Shown here piece by piece: positions 1 through 6,210 of a stretch of DNA of 7,052 nt. The stretch's first letter is position 1; each line of letters opens with the position of its first letter. The DNA comes from Deltaproteobacteria bacterium. GTDB lineage: Bacteria > Myxococcota > Myxococcia > Myxococcales > 40CM-4-68-19. The stretch covers positions 1 through 7,052 of the forward strand of contig VBLM01000245.1 of the NCBI GenBank assembly GCA_005879095.1, in the 5' to 3' direction. The position numbers and the translations under genes were made by a program. The notes under the pieces are model-generated. The model was not told where the DNA came from. It made no database searches and worked only from the letters and a program-made list of their open reading frames with translations.

Positions 1-505
1 CTTGTGGGACGACATGAACCTGTACGTCGCGTTCCTGTCCGAGGATCCGAACGTGGCGGGCGCGTTCTTCAATGACGACGAGAAGCTCTACACGTCGAAT
101 GTCGTCGAGATCTTCCTCAATCCCAGCGGCGACGCGGCGCGCGGGTACGACGAGATCGAGGTTGCCCCGACGAACGCCCTGTTCGATGCCTCGTTCGTCG
201 GCGGACCGCGGCAGGGGATGGACCTTTCGTGGTCGTCGCATGCGCGCCACGCCGTGCACGTCGACGGCACGCTGAACGATGCGCGCGACGTGGATCGCGG
301 ATGGACGGTCGAGTTGGCGATCCCTTTCTCCTCGCTGACCGGAATGCCCAAGCCGCGCCCGTCGGTCGGCGATCGCTGGAAGTTCAATCTCTATCGGCTG
401 CGGCAGGGGCCGGGACAGCCCAACGAAGGCCAGGCGTTTTCACCGCCGATGCGCGGCGACTTCCACGCGCTCGACCGCTTCGCGACCTTGCGATTCGAGA
501 ATTGA
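1..505 (+). CDS. Carbohydrate-binding family 9-like (CBM9/DOMON-type) protein, 3' part only
   Basis: The reading frame is open from the left edge (first complete codon at position 2) to TGA at 503-505, giving 167 visible residues. The start lies outside the window and the TTG at position 2 is an internal Leu codon. The visible part looks like a nearly whole CBM9-like beta-sandwich. It opens with LWDDMNLYVAFLSEDPNV (residues 1-18), then VVEIFLNPSG (34-43), YDEIEVAPTNALFDASF (49-65), the VDGTLNDARDVDRGWTVELAIPFSSL block (87-112), GDRWKFNLYR (123-132), and closing FSPPMRGDFHALDRFATLRF (146-165). These blocks match what I know of the carbohydrate-binding family 9-like/DOMON proteins frequent in myxobacteria, which are usually exported and bind sugars or heme-like ligands. 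The ligand cannot be read from this sequence, and a signal peptide or other domains upstream cannot be seen. The gene ends 3 bp before the stop codon of convergent comEC. Family assignment is fairly sure, function is not. Confidence 0.8.
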   Translation, partial: LWDDMNLYVAFLSEDPNVAGAFFNDDEKLYTSNVVEIFLNPSGDAARGYDEIEVAPTNALFDASFVGGPRQGMDLSWSSHARHAVHVDGTLNDARDVDRGWTVELAIPFSSLTGMPKPRPSVGDRWKFNLYRLRQGPGQPNEGQAFSPPMRGDFHALDRFATLRFEN

Positions 506-508
506 TCC

Positions 509-2647
509 TCATTGAAAGCGGTACACCTTCAGCTCGCGGCCGTCAGTCTCGGTGACGACCGCGCCGTCGGCGGTGGAGAAGTGCGCGCCCGGTGTGCGCG
601 CGACGACCTCCGGGTGCGGGAAGCCGAACGGATTTCCCGCCCCGGTGCAATACACCGTCGCTCGAGGTGAGACGCGGCGCAGGAACGCGTCGGTGCTGCT
701 GGTGCGGCTGCCGTGGTGCGGCGCTTTGAGCAACGCGGCGCTCAACGGAGCCCCGCCTTGCGCGAGGTCCGATTCGGACAGCGCTTCGACATCGCCGGCG
801 AGCAGCGCCGAGACTTCGCCGTAGACGAGGCGCAGGACGATCGAGTTGTCGTTGAGCGACCGGCCCTCGATGAACCGTGACGGCACTTCGATGCGGACCT
901 CGCTGATGGGAACGCCGCGGGCTCGCGCTTTCTCGCGCACCGCGGTCGCGATCGGGTCCTGCTCGCGCGTCATCCACAGCTCGCCGATCGGGATCCGGTC
1001 GAGCACCGAGAGCAGGCCGCCGGCGTGATCGGGATGCGGGTGGGTGAGCACGACGACGTCGAGCCGCGCGATGCCGAGCTCGGCCAGCGCCGGAATCACG
1101 TCGCGCAGGCCGGGATCGACGCGCGTCGGCCAGCGCAGATCGCCGCCGGCGTCGACGAGCATGGCGTGACCGCCGGGAAGCCGCACGATGGTCGAATCGC
1201 CCTGGCCGACGGCGAGAAAAGTGAGCGTCATCGTGTCGGAGGTCCGGGCCAGCGCGGCGCCCGCTCCGGCGAAAACGAGCAGTGCGGCCCACGGCGCGAG
1301 CGCGGCCCGGTACGAACGCCGCGCGATCAAGAGCACGCCCGCATACCAGAGCGCGCAGGCGAGCAGTCCCGGCGCGGCGAGCCGGACGGTGGCGAACGGA
1401 AGCGCGGCGAAACCGTGCGCGGCGGAGAGCGTGGCGCCGGAAAGCAGGTCGGCCAGCCACCAGAGCGGCAACACGTCGACCACGACCAGCGCGGTGGCGA
1501 TCGGGATCGCGGCGAGGCCGGGCAGAAGGCCCAGCGCGTTTGCCGCCACCGAGACCAGCGAGACGCGATGGAACGAAGCGGCGAGGAGCGGCGCGGTACA
1601 GAGCGCGGCGGCGGCCGTCGAGCAGGCCAGCATCAACATGTGCTCGCCGAAGCGGCGTTTCAACGAAGCGCCGGCAGCCGGGAAGGGAATCGGCGCTAGA
1701 TCGCGGAGTGGTCGCGCGAGCAGCAGAAGGCCGGCGATGCCGAGGACAGAGAGTTGCAGCGCGAGATCGTGCGTGGCCGCCGGGTCGACGAGGGCGCATC
1801 CGGCTGCGGCCATCGCCAGGGTGGTCAGGCCTGCCGGCCACGGAGCGCCGAGCAGCAGCACTTCGGCCGCGGCGAAGGGCAGCGCCGCGAGCGAGGCGAC
1901 GGCCGACGCGCGGACGCCATGGGCCCATCGCGTGCGCAGCCAGATCCGCCGCGCGATCTCGCGCGCCAGCAGGACCACGACCGCGAGGTGCAGGCCGGAG
2001 CTGGCGAGAAGGTGCACGAGTCCGCTTGCCGAGAGGTCCTCCTCGGCTTCCGCGGGCAGCGCAGAGCGATCGCCGACGCCGAGCGCCGCTACCAACGCGC
2101 CGCGCTCGCGCGACGTGCAGAGCAAGAGAGCTCGTTCGGTGAACCGCGCGCGAATTCGATCGATGAAGCGGTAGAGCGGCGGGCCTCGGGCGAGCACGCG
2201 GACGAGTTCCGCGTTGCCATCGAGCGCGATTCCGCGCGTTGCGAGCAATGCCTGTCGATCGCGACCGCCCGGATTCAGCTTTCCCGGCGGCTCGCGGACG
2301 CGGCCGAAGAAGAGGGCGCGGTCGCCGCGATGGACCTCGAGCCCTCGCAGTCGCAGCGCGACCAGTCCTCCCGCGGTGCGCACCACGCCGTCAGAGACGA
2401 CCGTTCCCTCGAACTCGTCGGGAAGCGTAAACGCGGCAGGCTGCTCATGCGACGCGCCGCGCAAGAGGCCGAGCGCGAGGCCGAGCGCGGCGAATCGGAC
2501 GCGCGCGTGCAGCGCGAGCACCAGCGCACCCGCGCCCAGCGCGAGCGCGGCATCACGAGACGCACTGCATCCGAAAAAGGCACCCGCCAGAAACGCAGCG
2601 GACGCCGCCAGCAGCGGCTTCCCCAACCCCGACCCCCCACCCGCCAT
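509..2647 (-). CDS. comEC: ComEC/Rec2-family DNA internalization protein
   Basis: This 712-residue protein has the standard ComEC layout and about the usual length. ComEC forms the inner-membrane channel that carries single-stranded DNA into the cytoplasm during natural transformation. Hydrophobic segments near residues 12-63 are followed by a soluble DUF4131/OB-like part (about 70-150, with NPGGRD at 125-130). The Competence membrane domain spans about 180-465, with the signature HLLASSGLHL (212-221), QLSVLGIAGL (298-307) and several further membrane segments. A C-terminal metallo-beta-lactamase domain (about 472-712) carries VGQGDS (480-485), VDAGG (498-502), THPHPDHAGG (535-544, the HxHxDH metal motif), LLAGD (615-619), PHHGS (643-647) and FPHPE (676-680). 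A normally well-conserved Asp in FLDVGQGD is Ala here (residue 479). The ATG at 2645-2647 gives a sensible N-terminus. It has no good Shine-Dalgarno sequence and lies inside an inverted repeat. No other competence genes are in view, so actual transformation ability is unproven. Confidence 0.93.
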   Translation of the reverse strand: MAGGGSGLGKPLLAASAAFLAGAFFGCSASRDAALALGAGALVLALHARVRFAALGLALGLLRGASHEQPAAFTLPDEFEGTVVSDGVVRTAGGLVALRLRGLEVHRGDRALFFGRVREPPGKLNPGGRDRQALLATRGIALDGNAELVRVLARGPPLYRFIDRIRARFTERALLLCTSRERGALVAALGVGDRSALPAEAEEDLSASGLVHLLASSGLHLAVVVLLAREIARRIWLRTRWAHGVRASAVASLAALPFAAAEVLLLGAPWPAGLTTLAMAAAGCALVDPAATHDLALQLSVLGIAGLLLLARPLRDLAPIPFPAAGASLKRRFGEHMLMLACSTAAAALCTAPLLAASFHRVSLVSVAANALGLLPGLAAIPIATALVVVDVLPLWWLADLLSGATLSAAHGFAALPFATVRLAAPGLLACALWYAGVLLIARRSYRAALAPWAALLVFAGAGAALARTSDTMTLTFLAVGQGDSTIVRLPGGHAMLVDAGGDLRWPTRVDPGLRDVIPALAELGIARLDVVVLTHPHPDHAGGLLSVLDRIPIGELWMTREQDPIATAVREKARARGVPISEVRIEVPSRFIEGRSLNDNSIVLRLVYGEVSALLAGDVEALSESDLAQGGAPLSAALLKAPHHGSRTSSTDAFLRRVSPRATVYCTGAGNPFGFPHPEVVARTPGAHFSTADGAVVTETDGRELKVYRFQ

Positions 2648-2666
2648 GTAGGCGCAAACCTACATG
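2645..2666 (-). promoter_or_regulatory. Perfect 8-bp inverted repeat (hairpin or operator) covering the comEC start codon
   Basis: CATGTAGG (2645-2652) and CCTACATG (2659-2666) are exact reverse complements separated by the 6-base loop CGCAAA. In the comEC mRNA the 3' arm ends with the ATG start codon, and the 5' arm contains the only AGG that could act as a weak ribosome-binding site. A folded stem would therefore hide both. The 5' arm also contains ATG directly followed by TAG, in frame with comEC and 18 bases upstream of its start. The palindrome is seen directly. Whether it acts as an RNA hairpin, a protein operator or neither is inference. Confidence 0.45.
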
Positions 2667-2687
2667 CCACGTACCGGAGCCGGCCAC

Positions 2688-2715
2688 GCTACACCCCGCC
2701 TGTGATGGCCGTCAA
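2688..2715 (-). promoter_or_regulatory. Candidate promoter for comEC
   Basis: On the minus strand TTGACG (2715 down to 2710) matches five of six bases of the vegetative -35 consensus. With a 16-bp spacer it is followed by TGTAGC (2693 down to 2688), which matches only three of six bases of the -10 consensus. The implied transcription start, near 2680, would leave a leader of about 33 bases containing the whole inverted repeat at 2645-2666. The weak -10 element keeps confidence low. Confidence 0.3.
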
Positions 2716-2724
2716 GCGCCAGCC

Positions 2725-2753
2725 TTGACGCACGGTGCCGATCGTGCTAAAAG
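2725..2753 (+). promoter_or_regulatory. Candidate vegetative promoter of the CarD-family gene, predicting a leaderless mRNA
   Basis: TTGACG (2725-2730, five of six -35 bases) is followed at the ideal 17-bp spacing by TAAAAG (2748-2753, four of six -10 bases). TGC immediately before that hexamer forms an extended -10 element. The expected first transcribed base is around 2760-2761, which coincides with the ATG at 2761, and there is no Shine-Dalgarno sequence before that ATG. The -35 hexamer also contains the only alternative upstream in-frame start (TTG at 2725), which argues against using that start. Confidence 0.55.
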
Positions 2754-2760
2754 CCTGTTC

Positions 2761-3249
2761 ATGCAGACTTTCAAGGTCGGCGACAAAGCCGTCTACCCGG
2801 GTCAGGGCGTCGGCGAGGTCATGGGCATCGAGCACAAGGACATCGCCGGCCAGCGACAGTCTTTCTACGTACTCAAGATCATGGAAAATGGGATGAAAAT
2901 CCTCATTCCCATCAACAAGGTCGGGTCCGTTGGCCTGCGCAACCTGATCGACGAGCGCGCCGTCGGCAAGGTCTACCAAATCCTCAAGCAGAAGGACATT
3001 TCGGTCGATTCGGCCACCTGGAACCGCCGGTATCGCGAGTACATGGAGAAGATCAAGACCGGCTCGGTGTTCGAGATCGCCGAAGTGCTGCGCGATCTCT
3101 ACCTGCTCAAGTTCGACAAGGACCTCAGCTTCGGCGAGCGCAAGATGCTTGACACGGCGCGTAATCTCCTCATCAAGGAGCTGTCGCTGGCCAAGGGCGT
3201 CAACGAAGACGACATCGAAAGCGACCTCAAGTCCATCTTCAACTGCTGA
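2761..3249 (+). CDS. cdnL: CdnL/CarD-family RNA polymerase-binding transcription regulator
   Basis: The 162-residue protein is a stand-alone CarD_CdnL_TRCF-family regulator, about the length of M. xanthus CdnL (164 aa). These proteins bind the RNA polymerase beta subunit through an N-terminal Tudor-like domain (here about residues 1-60, with FKVGDKAVYPGQGVGEV and the INKVGSVGLR turn at 51-60). A helical C-terminal domain (about 65-160) contacts promoter DNA and stabilises the open complex, notably at rRNA promoters. The conserved DNA-wedging Trp lies in the TWNRRYREYMEKIKTGS block (86-102; Trp87). The strongly conserved LSFGERKMLDTAR follows at 122-134. The ATG at 2761 gives the family's usual MQTF-type start. 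An in-frame TTG at 2725 would add 12 residues but falls in the -35 element. Its stop abuts the cysS start, so expression is probably shared. CdnL is essential in M. xanthus. Myxobacterial CarD proper is a different, larger protein, hence the symbol cdnL. Confidence 0.95.
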   Translation: MQTFKVGDKAVYPGQGVGEVMGIEHKDIAGQRQSFYVLKIMENGMKILIPINKVGSVGLRNLIDERAVGKVYQILKQKDISVDSATWNRRYREYMEKIKTGSVFEIAEVLRDLYLLKFDKDLSFGERKMLDTARNLLIKELSLAKGVNEDDIESDLKSIFNC

Positions 3250-4689
3250 TTGCCTCTCCGGCTCTTCAATACCCTCACCAACGAGAAGCAGGACTTCACG
3301 CCGGTGCGGCCGGGCCGCATCGGCGTCTACGTCTGCGGCATCACCGTCTACGACCTGGCGCACATCGGCCACGCCCGGATGTTGACCGCGTTCGACGCGG
3401 CCGTCCGCGCGTTGCGCTGGATGGGCTGGCAGGTCAACTTCGTCCGCAACTGGACCGACGTCGACGACAAGATCATCCGGCGCGCCGGCGAGCGCGGCGA
3501 GGACCCGCAGCAGTTCGCGGCGCGGTACATCGACGAATGCCGCCGCGACATGCAGGCGCTCAACATCCTGCCTGCCGACGTGGAGCCGAAGGCCACCGAG
3601 AACATTCCGGAGATGATCGAGATCATCTCGAAGCTGATCGAGCGCGGGCATGCGTACGCATCCGCGGGCGACGTCTATTTTTCCGTGCGCAGCTTTCCCG
3701 ATTACGGAAAATTATCGAAACGCAACCTCGACGATTTGCAAAGCGGCGCGCGCGTCGAGCCCGGCGAGCAGAAGCACGATCCGCTCGACTTCGCGCTGTG
3801 GAAGGCGGCCAAGCCGGGCGAGCCGGCGTCGGTGACGTGGCAGAGCCCGTGGGGGCCGGGGCGGCCGGGCTGGCACATCGAGTGCTCGGCGATGTCGCAG
3901 AAGTACCTCGGGGTGACTTTCGACGTGCACGGCGGAGGGAAGGACCTGGTCTTTCCGCACCACGAAAACGAGATCGCGCAGAGCGAGGCCGCCAGCGGGC
4001 AGGAGCTGGCCCACTACTGGCTGCACAACGGATTCGTCACGCTCGACGCGGAGAAGATGAGCAAGTCGATGGGCAACTTCAAGACCATCCGCGACCTGCT
4101 CGCGCACTGGGACGGCGAGGCGCTGCGGGCGTTTTTGTTATCGACGCATTATCGACACCCGATCAATTTTACCGAATCGGCGGTGGCCGACGCGGATCGG
4201 CGGGTCGAGTATTTCTACGAGACCCTCGCCAAGGGCGACGCGTACCTGACGCAGAAGAAGTTCACGGCTGGCGAGCCGGCGCCGGTCGACGAGCACGTGG
4301 CCGCCTTCCGCGACGCGATGGACGACGATTTCAACACCGCCGACGCGATGGCCCGAGTCGAGCGCCTGTACCACGTGCTCAACGCGAGCATCGACGCCAA
4401 GGCGCCGCCGGCCGAAGTCGCCGCGCTGCTGCACACCGCGCGCACGCTCTCGCACGTGCTCGGCCTCGCGCCGCGCGCGCCGCTCGACGCCATCCGCGAG
4501 CGGCGGACGCTGGCCGCGGCGCGCAAGGGCATCAAGCCCGCCGACGTGGAACAGCTGATCGCCGAGCGGATCGCGGCGCGCAAGGCGAAGGATTTCAAGA
4601 CCGCGGACGCGATCCGGATGAAGCTGACCGACGCCGGCGTCGAGCTGCGCGACGGTTCCCAGGGCACCGACTGGCGCGTGCTGCTGTAG
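3250..4689 (+). CDS. cysS: Cysteine--tRNA ligase (cysteinyl-tRNA synthetase)
   Basis: This cytoplasmic class I synthetase of 479 residues charges tRNA-Cys with cysteine using ATP, and its length is normal for the family. The start is the TTG at 3250, directly after the cdnL stop. It gives MPLRLFNTLTNEKQDF, the usual CysS N-terminus, and no earlier in-frame start is possible. The HIGH signature is HIGH at 38-41 within YDLAHIGHAR. The KMSKS loop is at 269-273. The four zinc ligands that select cysteine are present as Cys29, Cys212 (GWHIECS), His237 and Glu241 (FPHHENE), corresponding to Cys28, Cys209, His234 and Glu238 in E. coli. The anticodon-binding helical region (DALR-type and C-terminal part, about 310-479) looks complete and ends DWRVLL. 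There is no Shine-Dalgarno sequence, so translation is probably coupled to cdnL. Two AT-rich patches near 3672-3724 and 4131-4175 use rare TTA codons. Confidence 0.97.
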   Translation: MPLRLFNTLTNEKQDFTPVRPGRIGVYVCGITVYDLAHIGHARMLTAFDAAVRALRWMGWQVNFVRNWTDVDDKIIRRAGERGEDPQQFAARYIDECRRDMQALNILPADVEPKATENIPEMIEIISKLIERGHAYASAGDVYFSVRSFPDYGKLSKRNLDDLQSGARVEPGEQKHDPLDFALWKAAKPGEPASVTWQSPWGPGRPGWHIECSAMSQKYLGVTFDVHGGGKDLVFPHHENEIAQSEAASGQELAHYWLHNGFVTLDAEKMSKSMGNFKTIRDLLAHWDGEALRAFLLSTHYRHPINFTESAVADADRRVEYFYETLAKGDAYLTQKKFTAGEPAPVDEHVAAFRDAMDDDFNTADAMARVERLYHVLNASIDAKAPPAEVAALLHTARTLSHVLGLAPRAPLDAIRERRTLAAARKGIKPADVEQLIAERIAARKAKDFKTADAIRMKLTDAGVELRDGSQGTDWRVLL

Positions 4690-4698
4690 TATCGCGCC

Positions 4699-5481
4699 AT
4701 GCTCGTTCTCCTCGTCGCGGCGTTGAAGCTCGCCATCTCGTCTCCGCTGGGAAGCCAGCAGGCAAAGCAGGATGCCGTCGAGCTCTCGGCGCTCTTCACC
4801 GATGCGTTGCATCAACCGGTCGAGGCGCAGGTCGTTTCGCACGACGACCTGCCGCTCCTGCTCGCGCAGGGAAAGGTCGATCTGGCGTGGCTTTCGGCGA
4901 GTCAGTACGTGCGCGCCGCGCCGGCGGTGCCGGTGGCGAAGGTGTTGCGCGGCGGGCTGCCGTTCTACCGGTCGGCGGTGTTCGCGCGCAAAGGCACGGT
5001 CAAACGATTGACCGATCTGAAAGGGAAACGGCTGGCGTTCGTCTCGGAGCAGTCGGGAGCGGGGTATCTGCTCGCCCTGCAAGTCCTGCTCGGCGCGGGC
5101 TTCACCGAGCCGGATCTGCGCTACCGAACGTTCCTCGGCGACCACGCTGCGGTGTGCAAGGCGGTGCTCGACGGCGCTGCCGACGCGGGGGCCACCTTCG
5201 CCAACGACGGCCGCGGCGGCGCGCTGGCCGGATGCGTCGAAACCGTGGGCGCGCGGGCGAAAGAGCTGAAAGTGCTGGCCACCAGCGATCCGATTCCCAA
5301 CGACGTGATCGCCGCGCGTCCGGGCGCGCCGACCGAGATGGTATCGAGCTTGCGCGCCGCGCTGCTCTCGCTTTCGCGGACTGCGCCGGGCCGCGAGAAG
5401 CTCGGCTCGGTCTTCCACGCCGACGGATTCGTGCCGGCCGACGACGCCGACTACAACTCGCTGCGCTCGGCCCGCCGATGA
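4699..5481 (+). CDS. PhnD-like phosphate/phosphite/phosphonate-type solute-binding protein, orphan
   Basis: The 260-residue product fits the PhnD/PF12974 type of periplasmic substrate-binding protein. Features include the domain start LKLAISSPLGS (9-19), VSHDDLPLLLAQGKVDLAWLS (46-66), YRSAVFARKG (90-99), DLKGKRLAFVSEQSGAGYLLA (106-126), FLGDHAAVCKAVLDGAADAGAT (145-166) and IPNDVIAARPG (199-209). Such proteins normally capture phosphonate-like anions for a PhnC/PhnE ABC transporter, but no permease or ATPase gene is visible. The N-terminus is odd: only MLVLLVAA precedes the first domain strand, with no basic residue before it, so export is uncertain. No earlier start exists, because the cysS TAG lies in the same frame 9 bp upstream. 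The gene overlaps the next start by four bases (ATGA), so the two are probably translationally coupled. Family is fairly sure; ligand and cellular location are unknown. Confidence 0.8.
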   Translation: MLVLLVAALKLAISSPLGSQQAKQDAVELSALFTDALHQPVEAQVVSHDDLPLLLAQGKVDLAWLSASQYVRAAPAVPVAKVLRGGLPFYRSAVFARKGTVKRLTDLKGKRLAFVSEQSGAGYLLALQVLLGAGFTEPDLRYRTFLGDHAAVCKAVLDGAADAGATFANDGRGGALAGCVETVGARAKELKVLATSDPIPNDVIAARPGAPTEMVSSLRAALLSLSRTAPGREKLGSVFHADGFVPADDADYNSLRSARR

Positions 5482-6194
5482 TCCGGCGCGTGCTTCGCAC
5501 CGTGCTGCCGCCGGCCGTCCGGTCGCGGGCGAAGAACGTCATCGCCCGCGCGCGCGGCCTGACCAACTTCTACGAGCGCGTCTACGACCGGCAGGCGGCG
5601 ATGATGGCGTCGGACGCTTCGGTGGGCGGCGGCGACTTCGAGCTCATGGGCAAGATCGAGCTCGGTCTTTTGAAGCTCGAAAACGTGAAGCCGACCGACA
5701 CGGTGGTCGATCTCGGCTGCGGTACCGGCCGGCTTGCGGTCCAGCTCATTCCCGAGTTGAAAGGCGGCAAGTACATCGGCATCGACATTTCCAGGAACAT
5801 GCTTCGGCCGCACTACGATCTGCCCGATGCGTCGGTCGACGTGATCTGCGCGTTCTCCGTTTTCACCCACATGGAGGCCGAGGACACGTATCGCTATTTC
5901 GTCGATTCGCTTCGCGTGGCGCGACACGGCGGAAAGCTGATCTTCTCGTGTTTGCCGGTATCGCTTGCGAATTCGCGGCCGATCTTCATGCAGCAAGCCA
6001 GCCTCGACCTCGAGCAGCGTTGGGCGGCGGTGCGAAATTTCGTCACCACCGAGGAGACCATGGAGACGCTCGCCAGGTGGGCCGGTTGGCGGGTGGTGCG
6101 GTGGTACCGCGGCGACGAGTCGTCAGTGACGGTGCCGGGGCTGGCGGAAAAACAGGCGTTGGGCCAGTCGACGTGCGTGCTGCAGCGGCCTTGA
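5478..6194 (+). CDS. Class I SAM-dependent methyltransferase, substrate unknown
   Basis: The 238-residue product contains the Rossmann-fold SAM-binding core. Motif I is VVDLGCGTGRL (76-86), with an N-terminal DTVVDLG strand. The acidic post-I residue is Asp103 in YIGIDIS (99-105). A strand with DVICAFSVFTHM (121-132) and a further strand GGKLIFSCLP (151-160) follow. The basic N-terminus (about 1-27) precedes FYERVYDRQAAMM, resembling methyltransferases often found with cell-surface glycan genes, but the substrate cannot be named. Only about eight residues separate Asp103's strand from DLPDASVD. The usual third strand with its adenine-contacting acidic residue seems absent, so activity is uncertain. 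The ATG at 5478 overlaps the upstream stop (ATGA). The frame stays open far upstream, but that extension only mirrors cysS and the solute-binding gene in another frame. No Shine-Dalgarno sequence is seen. Confidence 0.83.
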   Translation: MIRRVLRTVLPPAVRSRAKNVIARARGLTNFYERVYDRQAAMMASDASVGGGDFELMGKIELGLLKLENVKPTDTVVDLGCGTGRLAVQLIPELKGGKYIGIDISRNMLRPHYDLPDASVDVICAFSVFTHMEAEDTYRYFVDSLRVARHGGKLIFSCLPVSLANSRPIFMQQASLDLEQRWAAVRNFVTTEETMETLARWAGWRVVRWYRGDESSVTVPGLAEKQALGQSTCVLQRP

Positions 6195-6210
6195 TTAAAC
6201 TGCCGGATCG

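Noticed and set aside
543..1928. Minus-strand frame of 461 codons within comEC
   Set aside because: It is out of frame with comEC on the same strand and consists of Arg/Ala-rich sequence with no domain.
1025..2728. Several long plus-strand frames opposite comEC (for example 1025-1699, 1188-2174 and 1754-2728)
   Set aside because: They are the antisense image of comEC in high-GC DNA. The translations are Arg/Ala/Gly/Ser-rich with no family resemblance, while the comEC frame has clear motifs throughout.
2725..2760. Earlier TTG start for the CarD-family protein (12 extra residues)
   Set aside because: The TTG is part of the likely -35 hexamer. The family normally begins at the MQTF-type methionine, and the extra residues have no family counterpart.
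2689..3651. Minus-strand frame of 320 codons opposite cdnL and cysS
   Set aside because: It reads the complement of two well-supported genes. The Val/Asp/Leu-rich product has no recognisable domain.
4138..5418. Minus-strand frame of 426 codons opposite cysS and the solute-binding gene
   Set aside because: Its Arg/Glu/Gln-rich translation mirrors the two real genes and has no motif.
3537..5477. Very long open frame upstream of and in frame with the methyltransferase, which could suggest an 885-residue fusion protein
   Set aside because: The upstream part is arginine/alanine-rich low-complexity sequence that mirrors cysS and the solute-binding gene in another frame. Recognisable methyltransferase sequence starts only at 5478.
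6120..6210. SOS (LexA) operator or own promoter before uvrB
   Set aside because: No palindromic LexA-like box is recognisable and no -35 matches the TAAACT hexamer at suitable spacing, so I did not list one as a feature.
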